Shown here: positions 21,767 through 34,064 of the stretch, one piece after another | Layout of the letters: each line of letters starts with the position of its first letter | How positions within the stretch are numbered: the first letter of the stretch is position 1 | Assembly (NCBI RefSeq): GCF_900634625.1 | Contig: NC_041037.1 | Location: 19,177,257-19,241,256 of the forward strand | DNA: 64,000 nt | Reading direction: 5' to 3' | DNA from: Parambassis ranga | Taxonomy: Eukaryota > Chordata > Actinopteri > Ambassidae | Translations under genes and position numbers: made by a program | Notes under the pieces: generated by a model | The model's input: the letters and a program-made list of their open reading frames with translations, nothing else | The model's database searches: none | Told to the model about the DNA's origin: nothing

Positions 21767-24700
21767 AGCATCCGGGGCCACGGCCGGTGCGCAAAGAAAT
21801 CCACTCCCAGCGGAGGATTGTCCAGAGCGCCCAGAGAAAACCACAGAGCGCACAGCGCATTCTCGCGTCTGGCAAACAGAATATTTCTACAGAATATTTA
21901 TTACAAAAATAAACAGGAAACAACTGCGCGAGTTCAAACCTGCCAGCTTCCCTCTCATCGCTGTCAGAGTCACAGCCACACACGTGGCCGGCTGGCTGAT
22001 CGGCAATCATTATTATTGTTGTTCAGAAATTATGCCGGCTTTCACAAAAGCTCGGACAACAGTCACTGCAGAAACATGAGTCCACGCATCATCCACAATC
22101 CATTCACATATGCTGGCGTATCGCGCGCGGCGCTCCCTCCCAGTAAAGCTGTGCTCGCTGTCTGCCATCCATCGCTCCCACGCCGCTCGCAACTTAACTT
22201 TGAACGCCCTGTTTACGCCGATGTCCAGCGGTTGGAGTTCTTTGTTAACACTCCCGGGACTACGGCAAGCACTGAATTCATCAGCTTCGCTTGGTTTTTT
22301 TACACCGGCGGTAAGACGGGCGCTCGCGCGCCCATGTCTTCCAGCCCAGTCACAGTGTCGGAGCTGTCCAGCATCTTGGCCTTCTGAAGGCTGCTCACAC
22401 TGCCGGGGCTGTCCAGCATCCAGGGCGGAGGGTGAATTAGAGTGCGGCTGTCCGTCAAGGACGCAGCTGCATTTAGAGAGGCAGAAGTTGTCTTTGGTGA
22501 GGGACGGTAAGCTGGCTGCCGAGCTGTTGCGCCCGGAGGGTTTTTCTGGGGTACCTGTAGCGCACTGGGATTTAATAATTTTTTTATTTTATTTTTTTTT
22601 TCGTGCCCCTGGTACTGTGCTGGAGCTCCAGGAGGGAGAGTGTGACGGCCGAAGGGCCTAATACTTGTTGTGTGATTGTTCCACTATGGTTGCAGGTTTC
22701 CATCAGGGTGGCGCTGTGTTGATTGATCCTGCACTGCAGTCTCTTCTCTTCTCCTGCATTCACCACCTGCCAAATTGGGGGGGGCCGTCCAATCGGTTGT
22801 GGTAAGGTGAATTTTGCTGTCTTAAGACAATTTTTGTCATGCGTCCTTTTTCCAGTTTACTGTCGGCGTTGCAGGTCCAGTGTAGCGAATTTGGTTGATT
22901 GCAGCGGTTAATGCTCTAGGAGACACGCAGGGTTTATTGTGCTGGGGGCCGCAGAGAGGTCAGATAAATCACTGACTCTCTTTGCAGACGTTAAAGCCAG
23001 AGAACAAATCAGTTTTAAGACACAAACTTCAGTGAAACTGTATCCAGAGGCTCAAAGGGCGCCCTGGTTAGTGCGCGTAAAACTAACGCCAAATCCCACT
23101 GAGGAGCATTTCTTATTGGCGCCCTTCTGGTCACTAGTGACAGGAGGAAACGCATATAGAAGCATCCGGGGCCACGGCCGGTGCGCAAAGAAATCCACTC
23201 CCAGCGGAGGATTGTCCAGAGCGCCCAGAGAAAACCACAGAGCGCACAGCGCATTCTCGCGTCTGGCAAACAGAATATTTCTACAGAATATTTATTACAA
23301 AAATAAACAGGAAACAACTGCGCGAGTTCAAACCTGCCAGCTTCCCTCTCATCGCTGTCAGAGTCACAGCCACACACGTGGCCGGCTGGCTGATCGGCAA
23401 TCATTATTATTGTTGTTCAGAAATTATGCCGGCTTTCACAAAAGCTCGGACAACAGTCACTGCAGAAACATGAGTCCACGCATCATCCACAATCCATTCA
23501 CATATGCTGGCGTATCGCGCGCGGCGCTCCCTCCCAGTAAAGCTGTGCTCGCTGTCTGCCATCCATCGCTCCCACGCTGCTCGCAACTTAACTTTGAACG
23601 CCCTGTTTACGCCGATGTCCAGCGGTTGGAGTTCTTTGTTAACACTCCCGGGACTACGGCAAGCACTGAATTCATCAGCTTCACTTGGTTTTTTTACACC
23701 GGCGGTAAGACGGGCGCTCGCGCGCCCATGTCTTCCAGCCCAGTCACAGTGTCGGAGCTGTCCAGCATCTTGGCCTTCTAAAGGCTGCTCACACTGCCGG
23801 GGCTGTCCAGCATCCAGGGCGGAGGGTGAATTAGAGTGCGGCTGTCCGTCAAGGACGCAGCTGCATTTAGAGAGGCAGAAGTTGTCTTTGGTGAGGGACG
23901 GTAAGCTGGCTGCCGAGCTGTTGCGCCCGGAGGGTTTTTCTGGGGTACCTGTAGCGCACTGGGATCTAATAATTTTTTTATTTTATTTTTTTTTCGTGCC
24001 CCTGGTACTGTGCTGGAGCTCCAGGAGGGAGAGTGTGACGGCCACAGGGCCTAATACTTGTTGTGTGATTGTTCCACTATGGTTGCAGGTTTCCATCAGG
24101 GTGGCGCTGTGTTGATTGATCCTGCACTGCAGTCTCTTCTCTTCTCCTGCATTCACCACCTGCCAAATTGGGGGGGCCGTCCAATCGGTTGTGGTAAGGT
24201 GAATTTTGCTGTCTTAAGACAATTTTTGTCATGCGTCCTTTTTCCAGTTTACTGTCGGCGTTGCAGGTCCAGTGTAGCGAATTTGGTTGATTGCAGCGGT
24301 TAATGCTCTAGGAGACACGCAGGGTTTATTGTGCTGGGGGCCGCAGAGAGGTCAGATAAATCACTGACTCTCTTTGCAGACGTTAAAGCCAGAGAACAAA
24401 TCACTTTTAAGACACAAACTTCAGTGAAACTGTATCCAGAGGCTCAAAGGGCGCCCTGGTTAGTGCGCGTAAAACTAACGCCAAATCCCACTGAGGAGCA
24501 TTTCTTATTGGCTCCCTTCTGGTCACTAGTGACAGGAGGAAACGCATATAGAAGCATCCGGGGCCACGGCCGGTGCGCAAAGAAATCCACTCCCAGCGGA
24601 GGATTGTCCAGAGCGCCCAGAGAAAACCACAGAGCGCACAGCGCATTCTCGCGTCTGGCAAACAGAATATTTCTACAGAATATTTATTACAAAAATAAAC

Positions 24701-27700
24701 AGGAAACAACTGCGCGAGTTCAAACCTGCCAGCTTCCCTCTCATCGCTGTCAGAGTCACAGCCACACACGTGGCCGGCTGGCTGATCGGCAATCATTATT
24801 ATTGTTGTTCAGAAATTATGCCGGCTTTCACAAAAGCTCGGACAACAGTCACTGCAGAAACATGAGTCCACGCATCATCCACAATCCATTCACATATGCT
24901 GGCGTATCGCGCGCGGCGCTCCCTCCCAGTAAAGCTGTGCTCGCTGTCTGCCATCCATCGCTCCCACGCCGCTCGCAACTTAACTTTGAACGCCCTGTTT
25001 ACGCCGATGTCCAGCGGTTGGAGTTCTTTGTTAACACTCCCGGGACTACGGCAAGCACTGAATTCATCAGCTTCGCTTGGTTTTTTTACACCGGCGGTAA
25101 GACGGGCGCTCGCGCGCCCATGTCTTCCAGCCCAGTCACAGTGTCGGAGCTGTCCAGCATCTTGGCCTTCTGAAGGCTGCTCACACTGCCGGGGCTGTCC
25201 AGCATCCAGGGCGGAGGGTGAATTAGAGTGCGGCTGTCCGTCAAGGACGCAGCTGCATTTAGAGAGGCAGAAGTTGTCTTTGGTGAGGGACGGTAAGCTG
25301 TCTGCCGAGCTGTTGCGCCCGGAGGGTTTTTCTGGGGTACCTGTAGCGCACTGGGATTTAATAATTTTTTTATTTTATTTTTTTTTCGTGCCCCTGGTAC
25401 TGTGCTGGAGCTCCAGGAGGGAGAGTGTGACGGCCGAAGGGCCTAATACTTGTTGTGTGATTGTTCCACTATGGTTGCAGGTTTCCATCAGGGTGGCGCT
25501 GTGTTGATTGATCCTGCACTGCAGTCTCTTCTCTTCTCCTGCATTCACCACCTGCCAAATTGGGGGGGCCGTCCAATCGGTTGTGGTAAGGTGAATTTTG
25601 CTGTCTTAAGACAATTTTTGTCATGCGTCCTTTTTCCAGTTTACTGTCGGCGTTGCAGGTCCAGTGTAGCGAATTTGGTTGATTGCAGCGGTTAATGCTC
25701 TAGGAGACACGCAGGGTTTATTGTGCTGGGGGCCGCAGAGAGGTCAGATAAATCACTGACTCTCTTTGCAGACGTTAAAGCCAGAGAACAAATCAGTTTT
25801 AAGACACAAACTTCAGTGAAACTGTATCCAGAGGCTCAAAGGGCGCCCTGGTTAGTGCGCGTAAAACTAACGCCAAATCCCACTGAGGAGCATTTCTTAT
25901 TGGCGCCCTTCTGGTCACTAGTGACAGGAGGAAACGCATATAGAAGCATCCGGGGCCACGGCCGGTGCGCAAAGAAATCCACTCCCAGCGGAGGATTGTC
26001 CAGAGCGCCCAGAGAAAACCACAGAGCGCACAGCGCATTCTCGCGTCTGGCAAACAGAATATTTCTACAGAATATTTATTACAAAAATAAACAGGAAACA
26101 ACTGCGCGAGTTCAAACCTGCCAGCTTCCCTCTCATCGCTGTCAGAGTCACAGCCACACACGTGGCCGGCTGGCTGATCGGCAATCATTATTATTGTTGT
26201 TCAGAAATTATGCCGGCTTTCACAAAAGCTCGGACAACAGTCACTGCAGAAACATGAGTCCACGCATCATCCACAATCCATTCACATATGCTGGCGTATC
26301 GCGCGCGGCGCTCCCTCCCAGTAAAGCTGTGCTCGCTGTCTGCCATCCATCGCTCCCACGCCGCTCGCAACTTAACTTTGAACGCCCTGTTTACGCCGAT
26401 GTCCAGCGGTTGGAGTTCTTTGTTAACACTCCCGGGACTACGGCAAGCACTGAATTCATCAGCTTCGCTTGGTTTTTTTACACCGGCGGTAAGACGGGCG
26501 CTCGCGCGCCCATGTCTTCCAGCCCAGTCACAGTGTCGGAGCTGTCCAGCATCTTGGCCTTCTGAAGGCTGCTCACACTGCCGGGGCTGTCCAGCATCCA
26601 GGGCGGAGGGTGAATTAGAGTGCGGCTGTCCGTCAAGGACGCAGCTGCATTTAGAGAGGCAGAAGTTGTCTTTGGTGAGGGACGGTAAGCTGGCTGCCGA
26701 GCTGTTGCGCCCGGAGGGTTTTTCTGGGGTACCTGTAGCGCACTGGGATTTAATAATTTTTTTATTTTATTTTTTTTTCGTGCCCCTGGTACTGTGCTGG
26801 AGCTCCAGGAGGGAGAGTGTGACGGCCGAAGGGCCTAATACTTGTTGTGTGATTGTTCCACTATGGTTGCAGGTTTCCATCAGGGTGGCGCTGTGTTGAT
26901 TGATCCTGCACTGCAGTCTCTTCTCTTCTCCTGCATTCACCACCTGCCAAATTGGGGGGGCCGTCCAATCGGTTGTGGTAAGGTGAATTTTGCTGTCTTA
27001 AGACAATTTTTGTCATGCGTCCTTTTTCCAGTTTACTGTCGGCGTTGCAGGTCCAGTGTAGCGAATTTGGTTGATTGCAGCGGTTAATGCTCTAGGAGAC
27101 ACGCAGGGTTTATTGTGCTGGGGGCCGCAGAGAGGTCAGATAAATCACTGACTCTCTTTGCAGACGTTAAAGCCAGAGAACAAATCAGTTTTAAGACACA
27201 AACTTCAGTGAAACTGTATCCAGAGGCTCAAAGGGCGCCCTGGTTAGTGCGCGTAAAACTAACGCCAAATCCCACTGAGGAGCATTTCTTATTGGCGCCC
27301 TTCTGGTCACTAGTGACAGGAGGAAACGCATATAGAAGCATCCGGGGCCACGGCCGGTGCGCAAAGAAATCCACTCCCAGCGGAGGATTGTCCAGAGCGC
27401 CCAGAGAAAACCACAGAGCGCACAGCGCATTCTCGCGTCTGGCAAACAGAATATTTCTACAGAATATTTATTACAAAAATAAACAGGAAACAACTGCGCG
27501 AGTTCAAACCTGCCAGCTTCCCTCTCATCGCTGTCAGAGTCACAGCCACACACGTGGCCGGCTGGCTGATCGGCAATCATTATTATTGTTGTTCAGAAAT
27601 TATGCCGGCTTTCACAAAAGCTCGGACAACAGTCACTGCAGAAACATGAGTCCACGCATCATCCACAATCCATTCACATATGCTGGCGTATCGCGCGCGG

Positions 27701-30700
27701 CGCTCCCTCCCAGTAAAGCTGTGCTCGCTGTCTGCCATCCATCGCTCCCACGCCGCTCGCAACTTAACTTTGAACGCCCTGTTTACGCCGATGTCCAGCG
27801 GTTGGAGTTCTTTGTTAACACTCCCGGGACTACGGCAAGCACTGAATTCATCAGCTTCGCTTGGTTTTTTTACACCGGCGGTAAGACGGGCGCTCGCGCG
27901 CCCATGTCTTCCAGCCCAGTCACAGTGTCGGAGCTGTCCAGCATCTTGGCCTTCTGAAGGCTGCTCACACTGCCGGGGCTTTCCAGCATCCAGGGCGGAG
28001 GGTGAATTAGAGTGCGGCTGTCCGTCAAGGACGCAGCTGCATTTAGAGAGGCAGAAGTTGTCTTTGGTGAGGGACGGTAAGCTGGCTGCCGAGCTGTTGC
28101 GCCCGGAGGGTTTTTCTGGGGTACCTGTAGCGCACTGGGATTTAATAATTTTTTTATTTTATTTTTTTTTCGTGCCCCTGGTACTGTGCTGGAGCTCCAG
28201 GAGGGAGAGTGTGACGGCCGAAGGGCCTAATACTTGTTGTGTGATTGTTCCACTATGGTTGCAGGTTTCCATCAGGGTGGCGCTGTGTTGATTGATCCTG
28301 CACTGCAGTCTCTTCTCTTCTCCTGCATTCACCACCTGCCAAATTGGGGGGGGGCCGTCCAATCGGTTGTGGTAAGGTGAATTTTGCTGTCTTAAGACAA
28401 TTTTTGTCATGCGTCCTTTTTCCAGTTTACTGTCGGCGTTGCAGGTCCAGTGTAGCGAATTTGGTTGATTGCAGCGGTTAATGCTCTAGGAGACACGCAG
28501 GGTTTATTGTGCTGGGGGCCGCAGAGAGGTCAGATAAATCACTGACTCTCTTTGCAGACGTTAAAGCCAGAGAACAAATCAGTTTTAAGACACAAACTTC
28601 AGTGAAACTGTATCCAGAGGCTCAAAGGGCGCCCTGGTTAGTGCGCGTAAAACTAACGCCAAATCCCACTGAGGAGCATTTCTTATTGGCGCCCTTCTGG
28701 TCACTAGTGACAGGAGGAAACGCATATAGAAGCATCCGGGGCCACGGCCGGTGCGCAAAGAAATCCACTCCCAGCGGAGGATTGTCCAGAGCGCCCAGAG
28801 AAAACCACAGAGCGCACAGCGCATTCTCGCGTCTGGCAAACAGAATATTTCTACAGAATATTTATTACAAAAATAAACAGGAAACAACTGCGCGAGTTCA
28901 AACCTGCCAGCTTCCCTCTCATCGCTGTCAGAGTCACAGCCACACACGTGGCCGGCTGGCTGATCGGCAATCATTATTATTGTTGTTCAGAAATTATGCC
29001 GGCTTTCACAAAAGCTCGGACAACAGTCACTGCAGAAACATGAGTCCACGCATCATCCACAATCCATTCACATATGCTGGCGTATCGCGCGCGGCGCTCC
29101 CTCCCAGTAAAGCTGTGCTCGCTGTCTGCCATCCATCGCTCCCACGCCGCTCGCAACTTAACTTTGAACGCCCTGTTTACGCCGATGTCCAGCGGTTGGA
29201 GTTCTTTGTTAACACTCCCGGGACTACGGCAAGCACTGAATTCATCAGCTTCGCTTGGTTTTTTTACACCGGCGGTAAGACGGGCGCTCGCGCGCCCATG
29301 TCTTCCAGCCCAGTCACAGTGTCGGAGCTGTCCAGCATCTTGGCCTTCTGAAGGCTGCTCACACTGCCGGGGCTGTCCAGCATCCAGGGCGGAGGGTGAA
29401 TTAGAGTGCGGCTGTCCGTCAAGGACGCAGCTGCATTTAGAGAGGCAGAAGTTGTCTTTGGTGAGGGACGGTAAGCTGGCTGCCGAGCTGTTGCGCCCGG
29501 AGGGTTTTTCTGGGGTACCTGTAGCGCACTGGGATTTAATAATTTTTTTATTTTATTTTTTTTTCGTGCCCCTGGTACTGTGCTGGAGCTCCAGGAGGGA
29601 GAGTGTGACGGCCGAAGGGCCTAATACTTGTTGTGTGATTGTTCCACTATGGTTGCAGGTTTCCATCAGGGTGGCGCTGTGTTGATTGATCCTGCACTGC
29701 AGTCTCTTCTCTTCTCCTGCATTCACCACCTGCCAAATTGGGGGGGCCGTCCAATCGGTTGTGGTAAGGTGAATTTTGCTGTCTTAAGACAATTTTTGTC
29801 ATGCGTCCTTTTTCCAGTTTACTGTCGGCGTTGCAGGTCCAGTGTAGCGAATTTGGTTGATTGCAGCGGTTAATGCTCTAGGAGACACGCAGGGTTTATT
29901 GTGCTGGGGGCCGCAGAGAGGTCAGATAAATCACTGACTCTCTTTGCAGACGTTAAAGCCAGAGAACAAATCAGTTTTAAGACACAAACTTCAGTGAAAC
30001 TGTATCCAGAGGCTCAAAGGGCGCCCTGGTTAGTGCGCGTAAAACTAACGCCAAATCCCACTGAGGAGCATTTCTTATTGGCGCCCTTCTGGTCACTAGT
30101 GACAGGAGGAAACGCATATAGAAGCATCCGGGGCCACGGCCGGTGCGCAAAGAAATCCACTCCCAGCGGAGGATTGTCCAGAGCGCCCAGAGAAAACCAC
30201 AGAGCGCACAGCGCATTCTCGCGTCTGGCAAACAGAATATTTCTACAGAATATTTATTACAAAAATAAACAGGAAACAACTGCGCGAGTTCAAACCTGCC
30301 AGCTTCCCTCTCATCGCTGTCAGAGTCACAGCCACACACGTGGCCGGCTGGCTGATCGGCAATCATTATTATTGTTGTTCAGAAATTATGCCGGCTTTCA
30401 CAAAAGCTCGGACAACAGTCACTGCAGAAACATGAGTCCACGCATCATCCACAATCCATTCACATATGCTGGCGTATCGCGCGCGGCGCTCCCTCCCAGT
30501 AAAGCTGTGCTCGCTGTCTGCCATCCATCGCTCCCACGCCGCTCGCAACTTAACTTTGAACGCCCTGTTTACGCCGATGTCCAGCGGTTGGAGTTCTTTG
30601 TTAACACTCCCGGGACTACGGCAAGCACTGAATTCATCAGCTTCGCTTGGTTTTTTTACACCGGCGGTAAGACGGGCGCTCGCGCGCCCATGTCTTCCAG

Positions 30701-33700
30701 CCCAGTCACAGTGTCGGAGCTGTCCAGCATCTTGGCCTTCTGAAGGCTGCTCACACTGCCGGGGCTGTCCAGCATCCAGGGCGGAGGGTGAATTAGAGTG
30801 CGGCTGTCCGTCAAGGACGCAGCTGCATTTAGAGAGGCAGAAGTTGTCTTTGGTGAGGGACGGTAAGCTGGCTGCCGAGCTGTTGCGCCCGGAGGGTTTT
30901 TCTGGGGTACCTGTAGCGCACTGGGATTTAATAATTTTTTTATTTTATTTTTTTTTCGTGCCCCTGGTACTGTGCTGGAGCTCCAGGAGGGAGAGTGTGA
31001 CGGCCGAAGGGCCTAATACTTGTTGTGTGATTGTTCCACTATGGTTGCAGGTTTCCATCAGGGTGGCGCTGTGTTGATTGATCCTGCACTGCAGTCTCTT
31101 CTCTTCTCCTGCATTCACCACCTGCCAAATTGGGGGGGGGGGGGCGTCCAATCGGTTGTGGTAAGGTGAATTTTGCTGTCTTAAGACAATTTTTGTCATG
31201 CGTCCTTTTTCCAGTTTACTGTCGGCGTTGCAGGTCCAGTGTAGCGAATTTGGTTGATTGCAGCGGTTAATGCTCTAGGAGACACGCAGGGTTTATTGTG
31301 CTTGGGGCCGCAGAGAGGTCAGATAAATCACTGACTCTCTTTGCAGACGTTAAAGCCAGAGAACAAATCAGTTTTAAGACACAAACTTCAGTGAAACTGT
31401 ATCCAGAGGCTCAAAGGGCGCCCTGGTTAGTGCGCGTAAAACTAACGCCAAATCCCACTGAGGAGCATTTCTTATTGGCGCCCTTCTGGTCACTAGTGAC
31501 AGGAGGAAACGCATATAGAAGCATCCGGGGCCACGGCCGGTGCGCAAAGAAATCCACTCCCAGCGGAGGATTGTCCAGAGCGCCCAGAGAAAACCACAGA
31601 GCGCACAGCGCATTCTCGCGTCTGGCAAACAGAATATTTCTACAGAATATTTATTACAAAAATAAACAGGAAACAACTGCGCGAGTTCAAACCTGCCAGC
31701 TTCCCTCTCATCGCTGTCAGAGTCACAGCCACACACGTGGCCGGCTGGCTGATCGGCAATCATTATTATTGTTGTTCAGAAATTATGCCGGCTTTCACAA
31801 AAGCTCGGACAACAGTCACTGCAGAAACATGAGTCCACGCATCATCCACAATCCATTCACATATGCTGGCGTATCGCGCGCGGCGCTCCCTCCCAGTAAA
31901 GCTGTGCTCGCTGTCTGCCATCCATCGCTCCCACGCCGCTCGCAACTTAACTTTGAACGCCCTGTTTACGCCGATGTCCAGCGGTTGGAGTTCTTTGTTA
32001 ACACTCCCGGGACTACGGCAAGCACTGAATTCATCAGCTTCGCTTGGTTTTTTTACACCGGCGGTAAGACGGGCGCTCGCGCGCCCATGTCTTCCAGCCC
32101 AGTCACAGTGTCGGAGCTGTCCAGCATCTTGGCCTTCTGAAGGCTGCTCACACTGCCGGGGCTGTCCAGCATCCAGGGCGGAGGGTGAATTAGAGTGCGG
32201 CTGTCCGTCAAGGACGCAGCTGCATTTAGAGAGGCAGAAGTTGTCTTTGGTGAGGGACGGTAAGCTGGCTGCCGAGCTGTTGCGCCCGGAGGGTTTTTCT
32301 GGGGTACCTGTAGCGCACTGGGATTTAATAATTTTTTTATTTTTTATTTTTTCGTGCCCCTGGTACTGTGCTGGAGCTCCAGGAGGGAGAGTGTGACGGC
32401 CGAAGGGCCTAATACTTGTTGTGTGATTGTTCCACTATGGTTGCAGGTTTCCATCAGGGTGGCGCTGTGTTGATTGATCCTGCACTGCAGTCTCTTCTCT
32501 TCTCCTGCATTCACCACCTGCCAAATTGGGGGGGCCGTCCAATCGGTTGTGGTAAGGTGAATTTTGCTGTCTTAAGACAATTTTTGTCATGCGTCCTTTT
32601 TCCAGTTTACTGTCGGCGTTGCAGGTCCAGTGTAGCGAATTTGGTTGATTGCAGCGGTTAATGCTCTAGGAGACACGCAGGGTTTATTGTGCTGGGGGCC
32701 GCAGAGAGGTCAGATAAATCACTGACTCTCTTTGCAGACGTTAAAGCCAGAGAACAAATCAGTTTTAAGACACAAACTTCAGTGAAACTGAAGTCCAGAG
32801 GCTCAAAGGGCGCCCTGGTTAGTGCGCGTAAAACTAACGCCAAATCCCACTGAGGAGCATTTCTTATTGGCGCCCTTCTGGTCACTAGTGACAGGAGGAA
32901 ACGCATATAGAAGCATCCGGGGCCACGGCCGGTGCGCAAAGAAATCCACTCCCAGCGGAGGATTGTCCAGAGCGCCCAGAGAAAACCACAGAGCGCACAG
33001 CGCATTCTCGCGTCTGGCAAACAGAATATTTCTACAGAATATTTATTACAAAAATAAACAGGAAACAACTGCGCGAGTTCAAACCTGCCAGCTTCCCTCT
33101 CATCGCTGTCAGAGTCACAGCCACACACGTGGCCGGCTGGCTGATCGCTAATCATTATTATTGTTGTTCAGAAATTATGCCGGCTTTCACAAAAGCTCGG
33201 ACAACAGTCACTGCAGAAACATGAGTCCACGCATCATCCACAATCCATTCACATATGCTGGCGTATCGCGCGCGGCGCTCCCTCCCAGTAAAGCTGTGCT
33301 CGCTGTCTGCCATCCATCGCTCCCACGCCGCTCGCAACTTAACTTTGAACGCCCTGTTTACGCCGATGTCCAGCGGTTGGAGTTCTTTGTTAACACTCCC
33401 GGGACTACGGCAAGCACTGAATTCATCAGCTTCGCTTGGTTTTTTTACACCGGCGGTAAGACGGGCGCTCGCGCGCCCATGTCTTCCAGCCCAGTCACAG
33501 TGTTGGAGCTGTCCAGCATCTTGGCCTTCTGAAGGCTGCTCACACTGCCGGGGCTGTCCAGCATCCAGGGCGGAGGGTGAATTAGAGTGCGACTGTCCGT
33601 CAAGGACGCAGCTGCATTTAGAGAGGCAGAAGTTGTCGTTGGTGAGGGACGGTAAGCTGGCTGCCGAGCTGTTGCGCCCGGAGGGTTTTTCTGGGGTACC

Positions 33701-34064
33701 TGTAGCGCACTGGGATTTAATAATTTTTTTATTTTTTTTTTTTTTCGTGCCCCTGGTACTGTGCTGGAGCTCCAGGAGGGAGAGTGTGACGGCCACAGGG
33801 CCTAATGCTTGTTGTGTGTTTGTTCCACTATGGTTGCAGGTTTCCATCAGGGTGGCGCTGTGTTGATTGATCCTGCACTGCAGCCTCTTCTCTTCTCCTG
33901 CATTCACCACCTGCCAAATTGGAGGGGCCGTCCAATCGGTTGTGGTAAGGTGTATTTTGCTGTCTTAAGACAATTTTTGTCATGCGTCCTTTTTCCAGTT
34001 TACTGTCGGCGTTGCAGGTCCAGTGTAGGGAATTTGGTTGATTGCAGCGGTTAATGCTCTAGGA
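21767..34064. repeat. Monomeric part of the array (short type A units)
   Basis: Eight complete short units and one partial one follow head to tail, all lacking the ~333-bp segment and the 21-bp deletion. The unit at 31520 has an altered T-run (near 32335), the unit at 30123 a 13-G run (near 31131), and the last unit many private substitutions. Confidence 0.92.
33063..33403 (-). pseudogene. pogo/Tigger-like DDE transposase C-terminal relic (one per array unit)
   Basis: On the minus strand each unit encodes the end of a pogo-type transposase. In this last unit KELQPLDIGVNRAFKVKLRA is followed by AAWERWMADSEHSFT, ICEWIVDDAW and TVVRAFVKAGIISEQQ, then a stop in a TAATAATAATGA run. An acidic tail, CDSDSDEREAGRFELAQLF, follows in another frame. 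The LQPLD box, the CEWI helix and the acidic tail are known marks of the DDE_1 (pogo/Tigger, jerky, CENP-B-like) family. Equivalent relics end at 9620, 11013, 12717, 14110, 15815, 17207, 18913, 20305, 22010, 23404, 24796, 26188, 27580, 28974, 30366 and 31763, using the first base of the acidic-tail frame as reference. In type B units a 21-bp in-frame deletion removes RWMADSE. No DNA-binding domain or catalytic Asp was seen. Confidence 0.7.

Larger units (their letters stand above)
9377..34064. repeat. 24.7-kb satellite-like tandem array, 17 units of ~1.39 kb
   Basis: A GC- and CpG-rich sequence repeats head to tail across 39% of the window. Taking AGCATCCGGGG as unit start, units begin at 9377, 10770, 12474, 13867, 15572, 16964, 18670, 20062, 21767, 23161, 24553, 25945, 27337, 28731, 30123, 31520 and 32912; the last is cut at 34064. 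Lengths are 1392-1397 bp for the short type and 1704-1706 bp for the long type. Small differences come mainly from G-run and T-run length. Copies are near-identical by eye. Every unit carries GTCACTAGTGAC, a 12-bp perfect palindrome, and a minus-strand transposase relic. The left edge abuts a Tc1 fragment; the right edge joins unrelated sequence. Confidence 0.97.

Noticed and set aside
9377..34064. A CENP-B box (TTCGNNNNANNCGGG) in the satellite unit
   Set aside because: I looked for it on both strands of the unit and found only partial matches such as TTCGGATTAGGATGC. A motif scan could revise this.
9377..34064. CRISPR-like repeat array
   Set aside because: Units are over 1 kb, have no spacers, and the genome is eukaryotic.
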